Assembly: GCF_037992945.1 (NCBI RefSeq)
Contig: NZ_CP150304.1
Location: 3,723,501-3,787,500, forward strand
Reading direction: 5' to 3'
Length of the DNA: 64,000 nucleotides
From: Peribacillus sp. FSL E2-0218
GTDB taxonomy: Bacteria > Bacillota > Bacilli > Bacillales > DSM-1321
Numbering within the stretch: position 1 is the stretch's first letter; every line of letters starts with the position of its first letter. Shown in pieces: positions 37,437 through 46,473 of the stretch. Under the pieces are notes generated by a model. It was not told the DNA's origin, made no database searches, and saw nothing but the letters and a program-made list of their open reading frames with translations. Made by a program: the position numbers and the translations under genes.

Positions 37437-38604
37437 TTTTATATTTCTTCAGATCAAGGAACTGGATGAACTCCTGGGCCAGGAACTGCGGGGTGTATTC
37501 TTTTCCTTCTTGAAGCCTGTATAAGATAAGGCCCACCAATAGCCCGGATACATAGTACGCATACATGTGCTTACCTGCAAGGATGTCTAAACTCTGCTTC
37601 AAATAAAACTGGCTTAAGGTATTGAGAATTTCAGGGATGGGATCGGGAATCCCGTAATTTCCACTCATGAAATGGACGATGGAAGTATGTTCCGACAGGT
37701 AAGCGAACAATCGAACGAGAATGGCTTCCGATTGTTTTATCGTCACTTTCTCCCTACTCCCTTCAAGCGTCAAGATCGCGATGATATCCGTACAGAAATG
37801 ATGGGTGATCGCTTTTAGCAGGTCCTCTTTGCCGGAATAATGGTCATAGAAAGTTGCACGGCGCATATCGCTTCTGCGTGTGATATCGGATATCGTCACG
37901 GCTGAATAGTCTTTTTTTTCGATGATCAATTGGATCATCGCTTCCTGCAGCGCTTGTCTCGTCCTGATTACACGCCGATCGATGCGGTCTTCCTCCACAT
38001 CCGGCAAAACGGGAACACCGAAAATCCAGTAATATCTTTTTTGGCTGACCAGATCCCAATATTGCCGGCTGATCTTCTCTGGAGAAGGTTTCATCCCTTC
38101 TTTAAACCAGAAAAGGATGATGGCATAGGTATAGAGGGCCCGATAATGCACATACATGTCCTTTAAGGTCTCCGAAACGTTTTCCTTCATCGGGGTCAGC
38201 AAGACTTCCCTATTGAATACTTCGAAGAAAAACGCATGGAAATTGACATAAGGCATTTTATTCCGGTCCATCATGGTTAAAAAGAATGGAGTATGCATCG
38301 CCACATATGATAATGCAGGAAGGACCTTCAAATTCATTTCTCGCAGGTTGATATGGTCCAAGTCCTTCAGGGAATTGAAAATGGCCATCTGTAACCCGTC
38401 CTTTTGCTCTTCAACTATTTCCTCGAAAATATCGTACTTATCTTCATAGTAGAAGTACAAGGCACCCCTGCTGACGTTTGCCAGAGCGGCTATTTCCTTG
38501 CTGGTGATACGGCGGATGTCCTTTTCCATAAGAAGGCTCAGCAATGCCTCCTTTATTTTTGAAGGTATTGGTTCATTTGCAATAATTTCATGATCATCTG
38601 ACAC
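37423..38604 (-). CDS. Double TetR/AcrR-family regulator (two fused TetR units)
   Basis: 393 residues from GTG 38604 (AGGAGG 7 nt upstream). Two complete TetR-like units in series: helix-turn-helix 1 at about 16-65 (ITSKEIAALANVSRGALYFYY) and helix-turn-helix 2 at about 205-255 (VTISDITRRSDMRRATFYDHY), each followed by an all-helical ligand/dimer domain. Ordinary TetR proteins are about 190-220 residues, so this is a fusion or duplication that could act as one-chain dimer. Divergent from an aldehyde dehydrogenase, its likely target. Confidence 0.85.
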   Translation of the reverse strand: MSDDHEIIANEPIPSKIKEALLSLLMEKDIRRITSKEIAALANVSRGALYFYYEDKYDIFEEIVEEQKDGLQMAIFNSLKDLDHINLREMNLKVLPALSYVAMHTPFFLTMMDRNKMPYVNFHAFFFEVFNREVLLTPMKENVSETLKDMYVHYRALYTYAIILFWFKEGMKPSPEKISRQYWDLVSQKRYYWIFGVPVLPDVEEDRIDRRVIRTRQALQEAMIQLIIEKKDYSAVTISDITRRSDMRRATFYDHYSGKEDLLKAITHHFCTDIIAILTLEGSREKVTIKQSEAILVRLFAYLSEHTSIVHFMSGNYGIPDPIPEILNTLSQFYLKQSLDILAGKHMYAYYVSGLLVGLILYRLQEGKEYTPQFLAQEFIQFLDLKKYKINLL

Positions 38605-38690
38605 ACAAGGACCTCCTGGCATGTTGAAAAATTGTACAGTTTCTAGGCATTTATACGATAACGTACACTTCCCTTGTCTCTGTCTTTATT

Positions 38691-38709
38691 TAGGTCATCT
38701 TAAAACCTA
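38691..38709. promoter_or_regulatory. Candidate operator for the double TetR regulator
   Basis: Inverted repeat TAGGT-N9-ACCTA directly upstream of and touching the TATAAT (38708-38713) of the aldehyde dehydrogenase promoter. A plausible TetR operator, unproven. Confidence 0.4.
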
Positions 38710-38766
38710 TAATAATTTCGAGAGATGAATAAAGCAAATTTCACTTTAAGGGGGACACAAAACGAC

Positions 38767-40101
38767 ATGGATATTGAAACGAAAAATGAGATAAATCGAG
38801 TATTCCAATTGCAAAAGAAACACCAAAAAGTGATGCGTTCAACGACCGCTGAACAAAGAAAAGCGAAATTGAACCGGTTTTTGGAGGTGGTTGTCGCCCA
38901 TGAGGAAGAGATCATCGAGGCCGTGCGCCAAGATGTGCGCAAGCCCCACCATGAGGTTAAGAGAGCCGAAATTCTCGGAACGATCAAATCGATCCAAGAT
39001 AATATAAATAATCTTGATGAATGGATGGCACCTAAAGAGGTGGGCTCTTCCTTGAATCCTGATGCGAAAGGGTATTTAATGTATGAATCAAAAGGGACAT
39101 GTTTAGTGCTTGGACCTTGGAATTACCCCTTCATGCTTACGATGGCCCCGCTTGCTGCAGCGATCGCCGCCGGTAACTGTGCCATCATCAAGCTTTCCGA
39201 TTTCACGATGAAAACGAGCAATATCGCCGCGAAAATCATCCGCGAGGCCTTCGATGAATCGGAAGTGGCAATCTTCGAGGGCGATGTGGATGTAGCGACG
39301 GAGCTTCTTGAGCAGCCATTTGACCATATCTTCTTTACAGGCAGCACGAATGTCGGCAAAATCGTCATGACTGCAGCCGCGAAGCATTTATCATCGGTAA
39401 CACTTGAGCTTGGCGGAAAAAGCCCGACCATTATTGATGAAGGGTATGATTTGCTGGATGCCGCGAAAAAAATTGCCGTCGGTAAATTCGTCAATGCAGG
39501 CCAAACTTGTGTGGCGCCTGATTATCTATACATCAAGGAAGACAGCCAAGCGGAATTCACTAACCATTTGCAAGCTATCGTACAAGCTGGATTCCTTATG
39601 GAGGATGGAACGGCCGACAGGAATAAATTCACGCAAATCGTCAATGAGCGGAATTTCAACCGGGTCAAAGCCCTATTTGATGATGCGATCGAACAAGGCG
39701 CCGAAGTCGTCTTTGGCGGCCAGTTCGACCTAAGCGACCGCACGATAGCACCGACGGTGTTGAAGAATGTCACTCATGATATGAAGATCATGCAAGAGGA
39801 AATCTTCGCCCCGATCCTCCCGTTGCTGACCTATGAAGAGCTGGATGAAGTCATCGATTCCATTAATGAAAGCGACAAGCCTTTGGCTTTATATGTTTTC
39901 AGCTCTAATCAGGAGGTCATCGATGAAGTCCTGACTCACACGACTTCCGGTAACGCTTCCGTCAATGACGTAGTCGTTCATTTCACCGATTACAATCTCC
40001 CATTCGGCGGTGTGAATACGAGCGGGATCGGATCATATCATGGCATATACGGCTTCAAGGCCTTCTCACATGAAAAAGGAGTCTTCGTTCAAGCAAAATA
40101 A
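38767..40101 (+). CDS. Aldehyde dehydrogenase (YwdH type)
   Basis: NAD(P)-dependent aldehyde dehydrogenase, 444 residues. General base Glu in VTLELGGKSP and nucleophile Cys in NAGQTCVAPDY are present. The C-terminal FSHEKGVF segment is typical of class 3/YwdH-like enzymes acting on medium or long aliphatic aldehydes. Start ATG 38767: a TATAAT at 38708-38713 puts the transcript start near 38720, leaving no room for a site before ATG 38725; AAGGGGG is 12 nt upstream of 38767. Divergent from the double TetR gene. Confidence 0.92.
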   Translation: MDIETKNEINRVFQLQKKHQKVMRSTTAEQRKAKLNRFLEVVVAHEEEIIEAVRQDVRKPHHEVKRAEILGTIKSIQDNINNLDEWMAPKEVGSSLNPDAKGYLMYESKGTCLVLGPWNYPFMLTMAPLAAAIAAGNCAIIKLSDFTMKTSNIAAKIIREAFDESEVAIFEGDVDVATELLEQPFDHIFFTGSTNVGKIVMTAAAKHLSSVTLELGGKSPTIIDEGYDLLDAAKKIAVGKFVNAGQTCVAPDYLYIKEDSQAEFTNHLQAIVQAGFLMEDGTADRNKFTQIVNERNFNRVKALFDDAIEQGAEVVFGGQFDLSDRTIAPTVLKNVTHDMKIMQEEIFAPILPLLTYEELDEVIDSINESDKPLALYVFSSNQEVIDEVLTHTTSGNASVNDVVVHFTDYNLPFGGVNTSGIGSYHGIYGFKAFSHEKGVFVQAK

Positions 40102-40115
40102 CCATTGGCATAAGG

Positions 40116-40152
40116 AAAACCCGGTACAAGTAACTTTTTGCCGGGTTTTTTA
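40116..40152. terminator. Terminator between aldh and ycgQ-like gene
   Basis: Stem AAAACCCGG / CCGGGTTTT with an 18-base loop; T run on the + strand, A run upstream for the - strand. Confidence 0.8.
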
Positions 40153-40153
40153 G

Positions 40154-40921
40154 CTATTGAATGATTTGCACATTCTCATATAAATAGACTTCTTTCGGGG
40201 CCTTTATTTTCTCCGCATCCTTTAAATTGATCACTGGCACGGATTCCCCTTTGTAGCTTCCTTTTTTTAATGTACCTGTAATGGTGTACCAATCATTCGT
40301 CTTCATTCCGCTCACATGTCCGTTGACCATATATCCATACAACGTCGCATCGACCACACAGCAGGACATGGCGAGGCGGGATATCGCCACTTGTTTTTTA
40401 GTAAAACTATTTTCGCGATATACAAACCCCGAAAGCTCAATTTCTTTCCCTTCAATCGTATCGAGGTTGTTGAGAAGATCATCAAGCACTTCAAAATAAT
40501 TTTCATCCGTGACCGTAATTTTCTCCTGATTCACATGCTTTCCTGCATCATTCGAGCTTTTCTTCTGCGTTTGCTGCTGGGCCATCCCCCTTTTTGCCAG
40601 CACTTCCCCGCTTAATGTGAAATCCGTCAAGATAAAGCCGAGAAGAATCGGGATGAAAAACAAGCTATATTTCAAGACCAAAACGGACGAAGAGGATTCT
40701 CCGTGCGAATGGCAATCACAATGATTTCGGACCTGTTTTTGTTTTTTCAGCCGAAGAAGGCTGACCACAAAAAAAGCAAGAAGCGCCGCCAATGCATAGG
40801 GAACCATCTTCGGTGCAATCAATTTCGTCAAATGACCCGACACATACAATTTAAAAATCATCAAACCCAATCCCAGCAGCAGCAACCCTTCAAGTTTTTG
40901 GATGAAAAAAGCTTTCATCAA
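40154..40921 (-). CDS. ycgQ: TIGR03943/DUF1980 family protein (YcgQ-like)
   Basis: 255 residues. Two N-terminal helices (about 12-32 and 35-55), a short His/Cys-containing cytoplasmic segment (NHCDCHSHGESS), a third helix, then a soluble C-terminal domain with KEIELSGFVYRENSF and two Cys in LAMSCCVVDA, typical of DUF1980. The partner permease gene overlaps its start by 4 bases (40918-40921), a tight two-gene operon as B. subtilis ycgR-ycgQ. The His/Cys clusters fit metal binding. Precise role unknown. Confidence 0.88.
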   Translation of the reverse strand: MMKAFFIQKLEGLLLLGLGLMIFKLYVSGHLTKLIAPKMVPYALAALLAFFVVSLLRLKKQKQVRNHCDCHSHGESSSSVLVLKYSLFFIPILLGFILTDFTLSGEVLAKRGMAQQQTQKKSSNDAGKHVNQEKITVTDENYFEVLDDLLNNLDTIEGKEIELSGFVYRENSFTKKQVAISRLAMSCCVVDATLYGYMVNGHVSGMKTNDWYTITGTLKKGSYKGESVPVINLKDAEKIKAPKEVYLYENVQIIQ

Positions 40922-41928
40922 AGCCCTCCCTTACTGATCCATGCACCTGCGATGAGGCAAAGGCTGAAGACGACGGCGAAAACAAGCAAAACATATGTGA
41001 AGACGAAGCTCCGTTTAAAACACGACATCATGATCAGGACATTTTTCAAATCAAGCATCGGACCGAAGACAAGGAAACCGAGGATGGAGCCAGGCAGGAA
41101 ACTATGGGAAAAGGATGCGGCAACGAAGGCATCTGCGGATGAGCAGAGTGAGAGAACGAAGGCAATCCCCATCATCAGCGCCGTGCCTTTAATCGGGGCC
41201 TGTCCGATACCTGCCAAGATGGTCCGATCCATGAGCACTTGGAATACACTGGCAAACAAGGCTCCCATGATGAAGTATCTTCCTACCATGAAAAATTCCT
41301 GTGAAGTATGTTCGATGAAGCTTGTCCATTTACTCGGCGGAAAATCGTGTACATGCTCGTGGGCTGCTTGCGGCTTCTCCTCCTTCACCACATCTTTCCT
41401 GCTGAAGATATAAATGAATGATCCGACGATAAAGGCCGTCAGGACACAGAGTATGATTCTCCCGTATAAAATGGAAGGATCATTTTGGAACGCATAATAG
41501 GTCGAGCCGAAAACGATGACATTCAATATCGGGGCGGTTACAAGCAGGACAACGCCAGCATGGACCGGAACGCCCTTTTGAATCAATCTCCTTACGACCG
41601 GGATGATCGCACATTCGCACACCGGAATGACCAGAGCCGCCGCTATCGCAGCAAAAATGGCTAACAATGCGCTTTTTGGGATCATTCGCTGGATGATTTC
41701 TTCACTGATGAACAACTGGATGAAAGAAGAGGCAATGGCACCGAGGAAAAGGAATGGAATCGATTCTAAAAACAACCCCAAAAATACGACAAGCACGGAA
41801 TGCAGCAGCGGATATCCGGAAAAATCGATTGCTTTTGGAATAAACACATCGCCTAGAAAAAAGAATGCTAGCATCAAAAACAAGAGAATCACTAACAGGA
41901 AGTTGCCTGTGTATCGTTTCAAAAGCAT
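40918..41928 (-). CDS. ycgR: Permease, DUF318/PF03773 family (YcgR-like)
   Basis: 336 residues from ATG 41928 (GAGG 7 nt upstream). Eight or more membrane helices. Family marks: an early FLGAIASSFIQLFI segment, CECAIIPVVRRLIQKGVP with the Cys-Glu-Cys signature, and FVLSLCSSADAFVAAS. A His-rich cytoplasmic loop (AAHEHVHDF) lies near the middle. Permeases of this group always pair with DUF1980 partners and are candidate zinc/metal or redox transporters. A Zur-like box at 41942-41962 directly precedes the gene. Confidence 0.88.
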   Translation of the reverse strand: MLLKRYTGNFLLVILLFLMLAFFFLGDVFIPKAIDFSGYPLLHSVLVVFLGLFLESIPFLFLGAIASSFIQLFISEEIIQRMIPKSALLAIFAAIAAALVIPVCECAIIPVVRRLIQKGVPVHAGVVLLVTAPILNVIVFGSTYYAFQNDPSILYGRIILCVLTAFIVGSFIYIFSRKDVVKEEKPQAAHEHVHDFPPSKWTSFIEHTSQEFFMVGRYFIMGALFASVFQVLMDRTILAGIGQAPIKGTALMMGIAFVLSLCSSADAFVAASFSHSFLPGSILGFLVFGPMLDLKNVLIMMSCFKRSFVFTYVLLVFAVVFSLCLIAGAWISKGGL

Positions 41929-41941
41929 ATTCACACCTCAC

Positions 41942-41962
41942 AAATCATAATTGTTACGATTT
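41942..41962. promoter_or_regulatory. Zur-like operator upstream of ycgR-ycgQ
   Basis: Left arm AAATCATAAT, one centre base, right arm GTTACGATTT. This is the B. subtilis Zur box (AAATCGTAAT and its complement about one central base) with two mismatches. It lies 13 bases from the permease start codon. Confidence 0.65.
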
Positions 41963-42487
41963 AACCTTTATTTCGGTCTATTATATGCCCTCGCTTCGTT
42001 TGACATGACAAGAAATGAAACGAGCAGTCGTTGTGGGCCATTTTAGGAATCACACAATCTGTTGAATGAAGTGAAACAAAACACTATTTTTATGATAAAC
42101 TACAAATAATATACCGTTCCTTATTTTTTCCCTCAAATGCTCTCATTACAATCATAAGGCTAAGATTTCTGCATAGGAATGAAAGGGTATTCAACGTAAC
42201 CCGAAGTAAATCTGGCTTCACAACTGTATGCCTTCCTCAAGCATGATAGACGTTTTTCAAATCCTGAAACTGCATCCTTACTCAAATGGTAACACCCATA
42301 GAAATTTCTCGATGATCATGAATCCATTACAAGATTGGTTTACCGCATTTCATTATCGGTTCGCGGACGTATAAGTATCGATTTTTTCATCGTGAATGAT
42401 CCACCCAACCTTTTTTCTATAGCCTCGAATCAACTATAACAAAAAGCCGGTGACGCTTATCCAGGGGTGTCACAAAAGGGGGTTCTC
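41963..42487. other. Intergenic region
   Basis: About 525 bases, AT-rich, between the divergent permease and DinB genes. Beyond the Zur box at its left edge I see no gene, repeat or known RNA. Confidence 0.5.
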
Positions 42488-42991
42488 ATGAATTTTATCG
42501 AGTATGATTTATTATTCGAATCAAGAAACCAATTAATCGGGGAAATTTCGGACTTGGATGAAAAAGCGCTGCACCATCGTCCGGCACCCGGCGTATGGAG
42601 CATCGCCCAGATATGCCATCATCTGTATCTGACGGAGCAAGTATTTACAGATGTGATCGCCAATGGCATCCGGGAAAGGGACTTCACCAATATCATTCAA
42701 AAAAACATATACTTGGTATCCGATCGAACAAAAAAATTCGCTTCCCCTGCCAGCCTTTCACCTTCTTCCAATCCGTTTCAGTTAACGAACATCATGGATT
42801 TACTGGCTGAATCCAGGGATCGGTTATTTCAAGTTCTTTATGAAATGGATGAAGATACGAGTTTAAGTAAAAAGAAAGCCAAGCATCCCCTATTCGGGGA
42901 CCTCTCTCTCGATCAATGGATCGAATTATTGTCCCTTCATGAACAAAGGCATACGAAACAGATACAAGAGATTAAGCACTCCCTCCTTTAA
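42488..42991 (+). CDS. DinB-family (DfrA-like) protein
   Basis: 167 residues from ATG 42488 (AAAGGGGG 5 nt upstream). Four-helix bundle DinB superfamily pattern with metal-ligand His residues: HHLYLTEQVF (first pair), and HEQRHTKQI in the last helix. Such proteins are putative thiol-S-transferases or metal-dependent hydrolases; the bacillithiol-S-transferase branch is one possibility. Its function here is unknown. A terminator follows. Confidence 0.85.
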   Translation: MNFIEYDLLFESRNQLIGEISDLDEKALHHRPAPGVWSIAQICHHLYLTEQVFTDVIANGIRERDFTNIIQKNIYLVSDRTKKFASPASLSPSSNPFQLTNIMDLLAESRDRLFQVLYEMDEDTSLSKKKAKHPLFGDLSLDQWIELLSLHEQRHTKQIQEIKHSLL

Positions 42992-43011
42992 AAAAAGATT
43001 CAATCACTATG

Positions 43012-43049
43012 AAGCCAGGCCCCCAGCTCTAATGGTGGCCTGGTTTTTT
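43012..43049 (+). terminator. Terminator after DinB gene
   Basis: Stem CCAGGCC / GGCCTGG with a loop of about 16 bases, then TTTTTT. Confidence 0.8.
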
Positions 43050-43115
43050 CATGTTCGGCAACACGGATCATCCCCTCCATTGGAAAATTAAATCAAAGGG
43101 AAACCATTAAAAATT

Positions 43116-43144
43116 TTGACTTACTGCCAAAAATGATGTACATT
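43116..43144 (+). promoter_or_regulatory. guaC promoter
   Basis: TTGACT (43116-43121), 17-nt spacer, TACATT (43139-43144), a good sigma-A match. A CGAAC motif at 43155-43159 and a mirrored ATTCG at 43185-43189 resemble PurBox halves, but the spacing is 32 rather than the usual 16-17 nt. Confidence 0.55.
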
Positions 43145-43207
43145 ACCTATTGGGCGAACAATTTTAATATTAAACAATAAAAATATTCGTATATAGAGGT
43201 GCATACC

Positions 43208-44191
43208 ATGGAAAACGTATTTGATTATGAAGATATTCAATTAATTCCTGCAAAATGTGTAGTAAACAGCCGTTCTGAGTGTGATACATCCGTTACCTTG
43301 GGCAAGCATACATTCAAGTTACCTGTCGTACCAGCCAATATGCAAACGATCATTGATGAAAAGATTGCCACGTACCTGGCTGAAAACGGTTACTTTTATG
43401 TCATGCATCGCTTCGAACCTGAAAAACGTGTAACATTCATTCAAGATATGCATGCACGCGAATTGATCGCATCCATCAGTGTCGGCGTTAAAGATGAAGA
43501 ATATGGATTCATCGAGCAATTGGCGGCAGACAACATCGTACCCGAATTCATTACGATCGATATTGCACACGGACACTCCAATGCCGTGATCAAAATGATT
43601 CAACATATTAAAAAACACTTACCTGAAAGCTTTGTCATTGCAGGGAATGTGGGAACGCCGGAAGCAGTAAGGGAGTTGGAACATGCCGGTGCCGACGCGA
43701 CAAAGGTGGGCATCGGTCCAGGGAAGGTATGCATCACGAAAATCAAAACTGGATTCGGAACTGGAGGCTGGCAATTGGCTGCGCTTCGCTGGTGTGCAAA
43801 AGCGGCAAGCAAACCGATCATCGCCGACGGCGGCATCCGCACGAACGGGGATATAGCCAAATCAGTTAGATTCGGAGCTTCCATGGTCATGATCGGCTCA
43901 TTATTCGCTGGACATGAAGAATCTCCAGGGGAAACGATCGAGAAAGATGGCAAGGCCTTTAAAGAATATTTTGGTTCGGCTTCCGAATTCCAAAAAGGTG
44001 AAAAGAAAAACGTAGAAGGCAAAAAAATGTTTGTCGAGCACAAAGGATCTTTGGAAGATACACTGAAAGAAATGGAACAAGATCTTCAGTCTTCGATTTC
44101 TTATGCTGGCGGAAACAAGCTGGAAGCCATACGCAATGTTGATTATGTAGTCGTTAAGAATTCGATCTTTAACGGTGACAAAGTTTATTAA
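43208..44191 (+). CDS. guaC: GMP reductase
   Basis: NADPH-dependent enzyme turning GMP to IMP, purine salvage. 327 residues from ATG 43208 (AGAGGTG 6 nt upstream); the extra MHT at 43199 is rejected. The TIM barrel has the IMPDH/GMPR active-site loop GPGKVCITK with Cys175 and the nucleotide-binding GGIRTNGD and GSLFAGHEESPG segments. The opening MENVFDYEDIQLIPAK matches B. subtilis GuaC closely. Monocistronic. In B. subtilis guaC belongs to the PurR regulon. Confidence 0.97.
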   Translation: MENVFDYEDIQLIPAKCVVNSRSECDTSVTLGKHTFKLPVVPANMQTIIDEKIATYLAENGYFYVMHRFEPEKRVTFIQDMHARELIASISVGVKDEEYGFIEQLAADNIVPEFITIDIAHGHSNAVIKMIQHIKKHLPESFVIAGNVGTPEAVRELEHAGADATKVGIGPGKVCITKIKTGFGTGGWQLAALRWCAKAASKPIIADGGIRTNGDIAKSVRFGASMVMIGSLFAGHEESPGETIEKDGKAFKEYFGSASEFQKGEKKNVEGKKMFVEHKGSLEDTLKEMEQDLQSSISYAGGNKLEAIRNVDYVVVKNSIFNGDKVY

Positions 44192-44201
44192 GAAGAAACG
44201 T

Positions 44202-44241
44202 AAAAAAGAACGGCCCAATCAATGGATTAGGCCGTTTTTTT
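44202..44241. terminator. Bidirectional terminator after guaC
   Basis: Stem AACGGCC..AATC..GATT..GGCCGTT with flanking A and T runs, between convergent guaC and the phnA-like gene. Confidence 0.85.
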
Positions 44242-44245
44242 ATCA

Positions 44246-44585
44246 TTATATCTTTTTAACAAATTGGGATTTCAATTTCATTGCCCCAAAACCATCGATT
44301 TTGCAATCAATATCATGATCTCCATCAACTAAACGGATGCTCTTGACTTTTGTACCCATTTTTAAGACGGATGAGCTTCCCTTCACTTTAAGGTCTTTAA
44401 TGACGGTAACGGTATCCCCATCATTCAAGGCATTTCCATTCGCATCCTTGATCGTCCTTTGGTCACCATTATCGGTTTCCGCTTCTGCCGTCCACTCATG
44501 GGCGCACTCCGGACAAACAAAAAGACTTCCATCTTCATATGTATATTCTAAAATTGCATGTAGGGCAATTAGGAAAATCAGCCAT
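44246..44585 (-). pseudogene. yjdM: PhnA/YjdM zinc-ribbon protein, apparent frameshift
   Basis: A complete PhnA-like protein would start ATG 44585 with MADFPNCPTCN (first zinc knuckle CPTC), but the frame breaks at a run of four A (44550-44553, T on the coding strand). Removing one base joins it to EYTYEDGSLFVCPECAHEW (second knuckle) and the rest of the family domain through VKKI. So either a true +1 frameshift has disabled the gene or the base is a sequence error. Despite the phn name the family has no proven phosphonate role. The intact downstream frame alone reads from 44602. Confidence 0.8.
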
Positions 44586-44770
44586 CCATTCACTTCCTCC
44601 ATTCGATAATGTCCATTTTAATCTATAAATCGTTTACCTACAACCGGTAGGGGCGTTCCTTCTAATTCGGTTTCTTCTGCGATTCCCCCCCTACATGTAA
44701 ATTCCATTTCCTCCCTCCTCTAGAACCTAAAAGGGTTTTCCTATATAATTTTAAGGAAAAGCTGAAAAGT

Positions 44771-45472
44771 GTGGTGAACCCCTTGTTCAAATTGTTATTA
44801 ATAGAAGATGATACGACATTATTCAATGAAATGAAAGATAGATTGACGCAATGGTCCTATGATATTCATGGAATCATTGATTTCAGTAAAGTCTTTCTCG
44901 AATTCTCGGACATCAATCCTGATTTGGTCATCATTGATATCCAGCTGCCGAAGTTTGATGGGTTCCATTGGTGCAGGCTGATCCGGGCGCACTCCAATGT
45001 TCCCATCATCTTTTTATCGTCCCGCGATCATCCTACCGATATGGTGATGTCGATGCAGCTTGGGGCAGATGACTTCATCCAGAAGCCCTTTCATTTCGAT
45101 GTACTTATCGCCAAGATACAGGCCACCCTTCGCCGTGTTTATAATTACAATACCGAAAAAATCGAGTTGAAAACCTGGTGCGGCGCAACAGTCGATTATG
45201 AAAAGAATACCGTCTCCGCTGAGTCTGGAACGATTGAATTGACGAAAAATGAAATTTTCATTTTGAAAAAGCTCATTGAACAAAAAAACAAGATCGTCAG
45301 CCGTGAAGAATTAATCAACAGCTTATGGGATGACAAACGCTTCATAAGCGATAACACCCTTACCGTCAATGTGAACCGTTTACGTAAAAGGTTGGATGAA
45401 TTAGGGTTGGGGGCTTATATCGAAACGAAGGTCGGACAAGGCTATATCGCCGTTGAAGAGGTACATGCATGA
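44771..45472 (+). CDS. bceR: OmpR-family response regulator (BceR-like)
   Basis: 233 residues, two domains: receiver (about 5-120) with phosphoacceptor Asp56 in VIIDIQLP and Lys in FIQKPF, and a C-terminal winged helix (about 140-230) ending RLDELGLGAYIETKVGQGY. The start is GTG 44771, or TTG 44783 with GGTGA upstream. It overlaps the kinase gene by 4 bases. With the kinase, ATPase and permease it forms a BceRSAB-type module responding to cell-wall-active peptide antibiotics such as bacitracin. The paralogue class is certain, the inducer is not. Confidence 0.92.
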   Translation: MVNPLFKLLLIEDDTTLFNEMKDRLTQWSYDIHGIIDFSKVFLEFSDINPDLVIIDIQLPKFDGFHWCRLIRAHSNVPIIFLSSRDHPTDMVMSMQLGADDFIQKPFHFDVLIAKIQATLRRVYNYNTEKIELKTWCGATVDYEKNTVSAESGTIELTKNEIFILKKLIEQKNKIVSREELINSLWDDKRFISDNTLTVNVNRLRKRLDELGLGAYIETKVGQGYIAVEEVHA

Positions 45473-46473
45473 TCAGAAAATATTTGGCAGAAAGGCTCAG
45501 CTGGATCACCTTCTTCACATTCCTTCATCTATTCATCATCTTAGTCGCCTATCTTGATTCAGCCATTCCCGTAAAGCCCATCATGTACATAGTCTTTTTA
45601 TCCTTGATCATGTTTTGTATCTTTTTGATTTTCCGTTATAAAAAAGAAACCCATTATTTTAAACTGCTGGAAGCCCGGGAAGACAACCTGGACTTATCCA
45701 ATCTAGCAGAAGCCGACAGCCCTTTCGAAAGAATCATCGAATGCAGTATCATGAACCAGACTGAATTATTGAAGCAGACCGCCGAAAAGAGCCAAATGAC
45801 ATTGGAGCAGGAGAAGGATGAATTATTATCTTGGATTCATGAAGTGAAGACCCCCTTAACGGCGATGCATTTAATGATCGACCGCTTGGATGATGGCATG
45901 CTGAAATCTCATTTGACTTATGAGTGGTTAAGGATCCATCTGCTTCTCGATCAGCAGCTCCATCAAAGGCGCATGCCTTTCATCGAAAATGACTTGTATA
46001 TGGAGAATATGAACTTGGAAACCATCATTTTTGATGAGATCAAAACATTGCAATCATGGTGCATCCAAAAAGGCATCGGCTTTGACATGCAATTGGAGGT
46101 GACCGAAGTGCTTAGTGATGCCAAATGGCTCGCTTTCATCATCAGGCAGTTATTGACGAACTCGATTAAATACAGTGAAAACACCGATATTTTGATAAAA
46201 AGCTATATCCACGATGAACAAACGATCCTCCAAGTGAAGGATTGCGGCCGAGGCATCGAGTCGAAGGACTTATCACGCATTTTTGATAAAGGTTTTACGT
46301 CCACGACAAATCATCGCGACAGTGCGGCAACAGGGATGGGGTTATATTTAACCAAGAAGGCGGCAAAATCCCTATTCCTCTCGATTGATGTGCTATCAAA
46401 GCCTGGAGTGGGAACGACCATGACCTTACGCTTCCCAAAGCGGAATGACTTCGTGAATATAACAAGCATGTGA
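45469..46473 (+). CDS. bceS: Intramembrane-sensing histidine kinase (BceS-like)
   Basis: 334 residues. Two N-terminal helices (about 12-29 and 38-56) with only a few residues between them, so there is no external sensor domain; kinases of this class take their signal from the partner ABC permease. H-box SWIHEVKTPL with His124, then an ATPase domain with N-box (IIRQLLTNSIKYSE), DCGRGI and GMGLYLTKK. ATG 45469 overlaps the bceR stop. The stop codon lies inside a 12-bp palindrome. Confidence 0.93.
   Translation: MIRKYLAERLSWITFFTFLHLFIILVAYLDSAIPVKPIMYIVFLSLIMFCIFLIFRYKKETHYFKLLEAREDNLDLSNLAEADSPFERIIECSIMNQTELLKQTAEKSQMTLEQEKDELLSWIHEVKTPLTAMHLMIDRLDDGMLKSHLTYEWLRIHLLLDQQLHQRRMPFIENDLYMENMNLETIIFDEIKTLQSWCIQKGIGFDMQLEVTEVLSDAKWLAFIIRQLLTNSIKYSENTDILIKSYIHDEQTILQVKDCGRGIESKDLSRIFDKGFTSTTNHRDSAATGMGLYLTKKAAKSLFLSIDVLSKPGVGTTMTLRFPKRNDFVNITSM

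Noticed and set aside
43155..43190. PurR double PurBox ahead of guaC
   Set aside because: The CGAAC and ATTCG halves are there, but the spacing is 32 nt rather than 16-17 and the second half is a poor match; kept only as a remark at the promoter.
44246..44585. Programmed frameshift in yjdM
   Set aside because: There is no upstream Shine-Dalgarno-like stimulator or downstream pseudoknot that I can see, so a plain insertion or sequence error is the simpler view.
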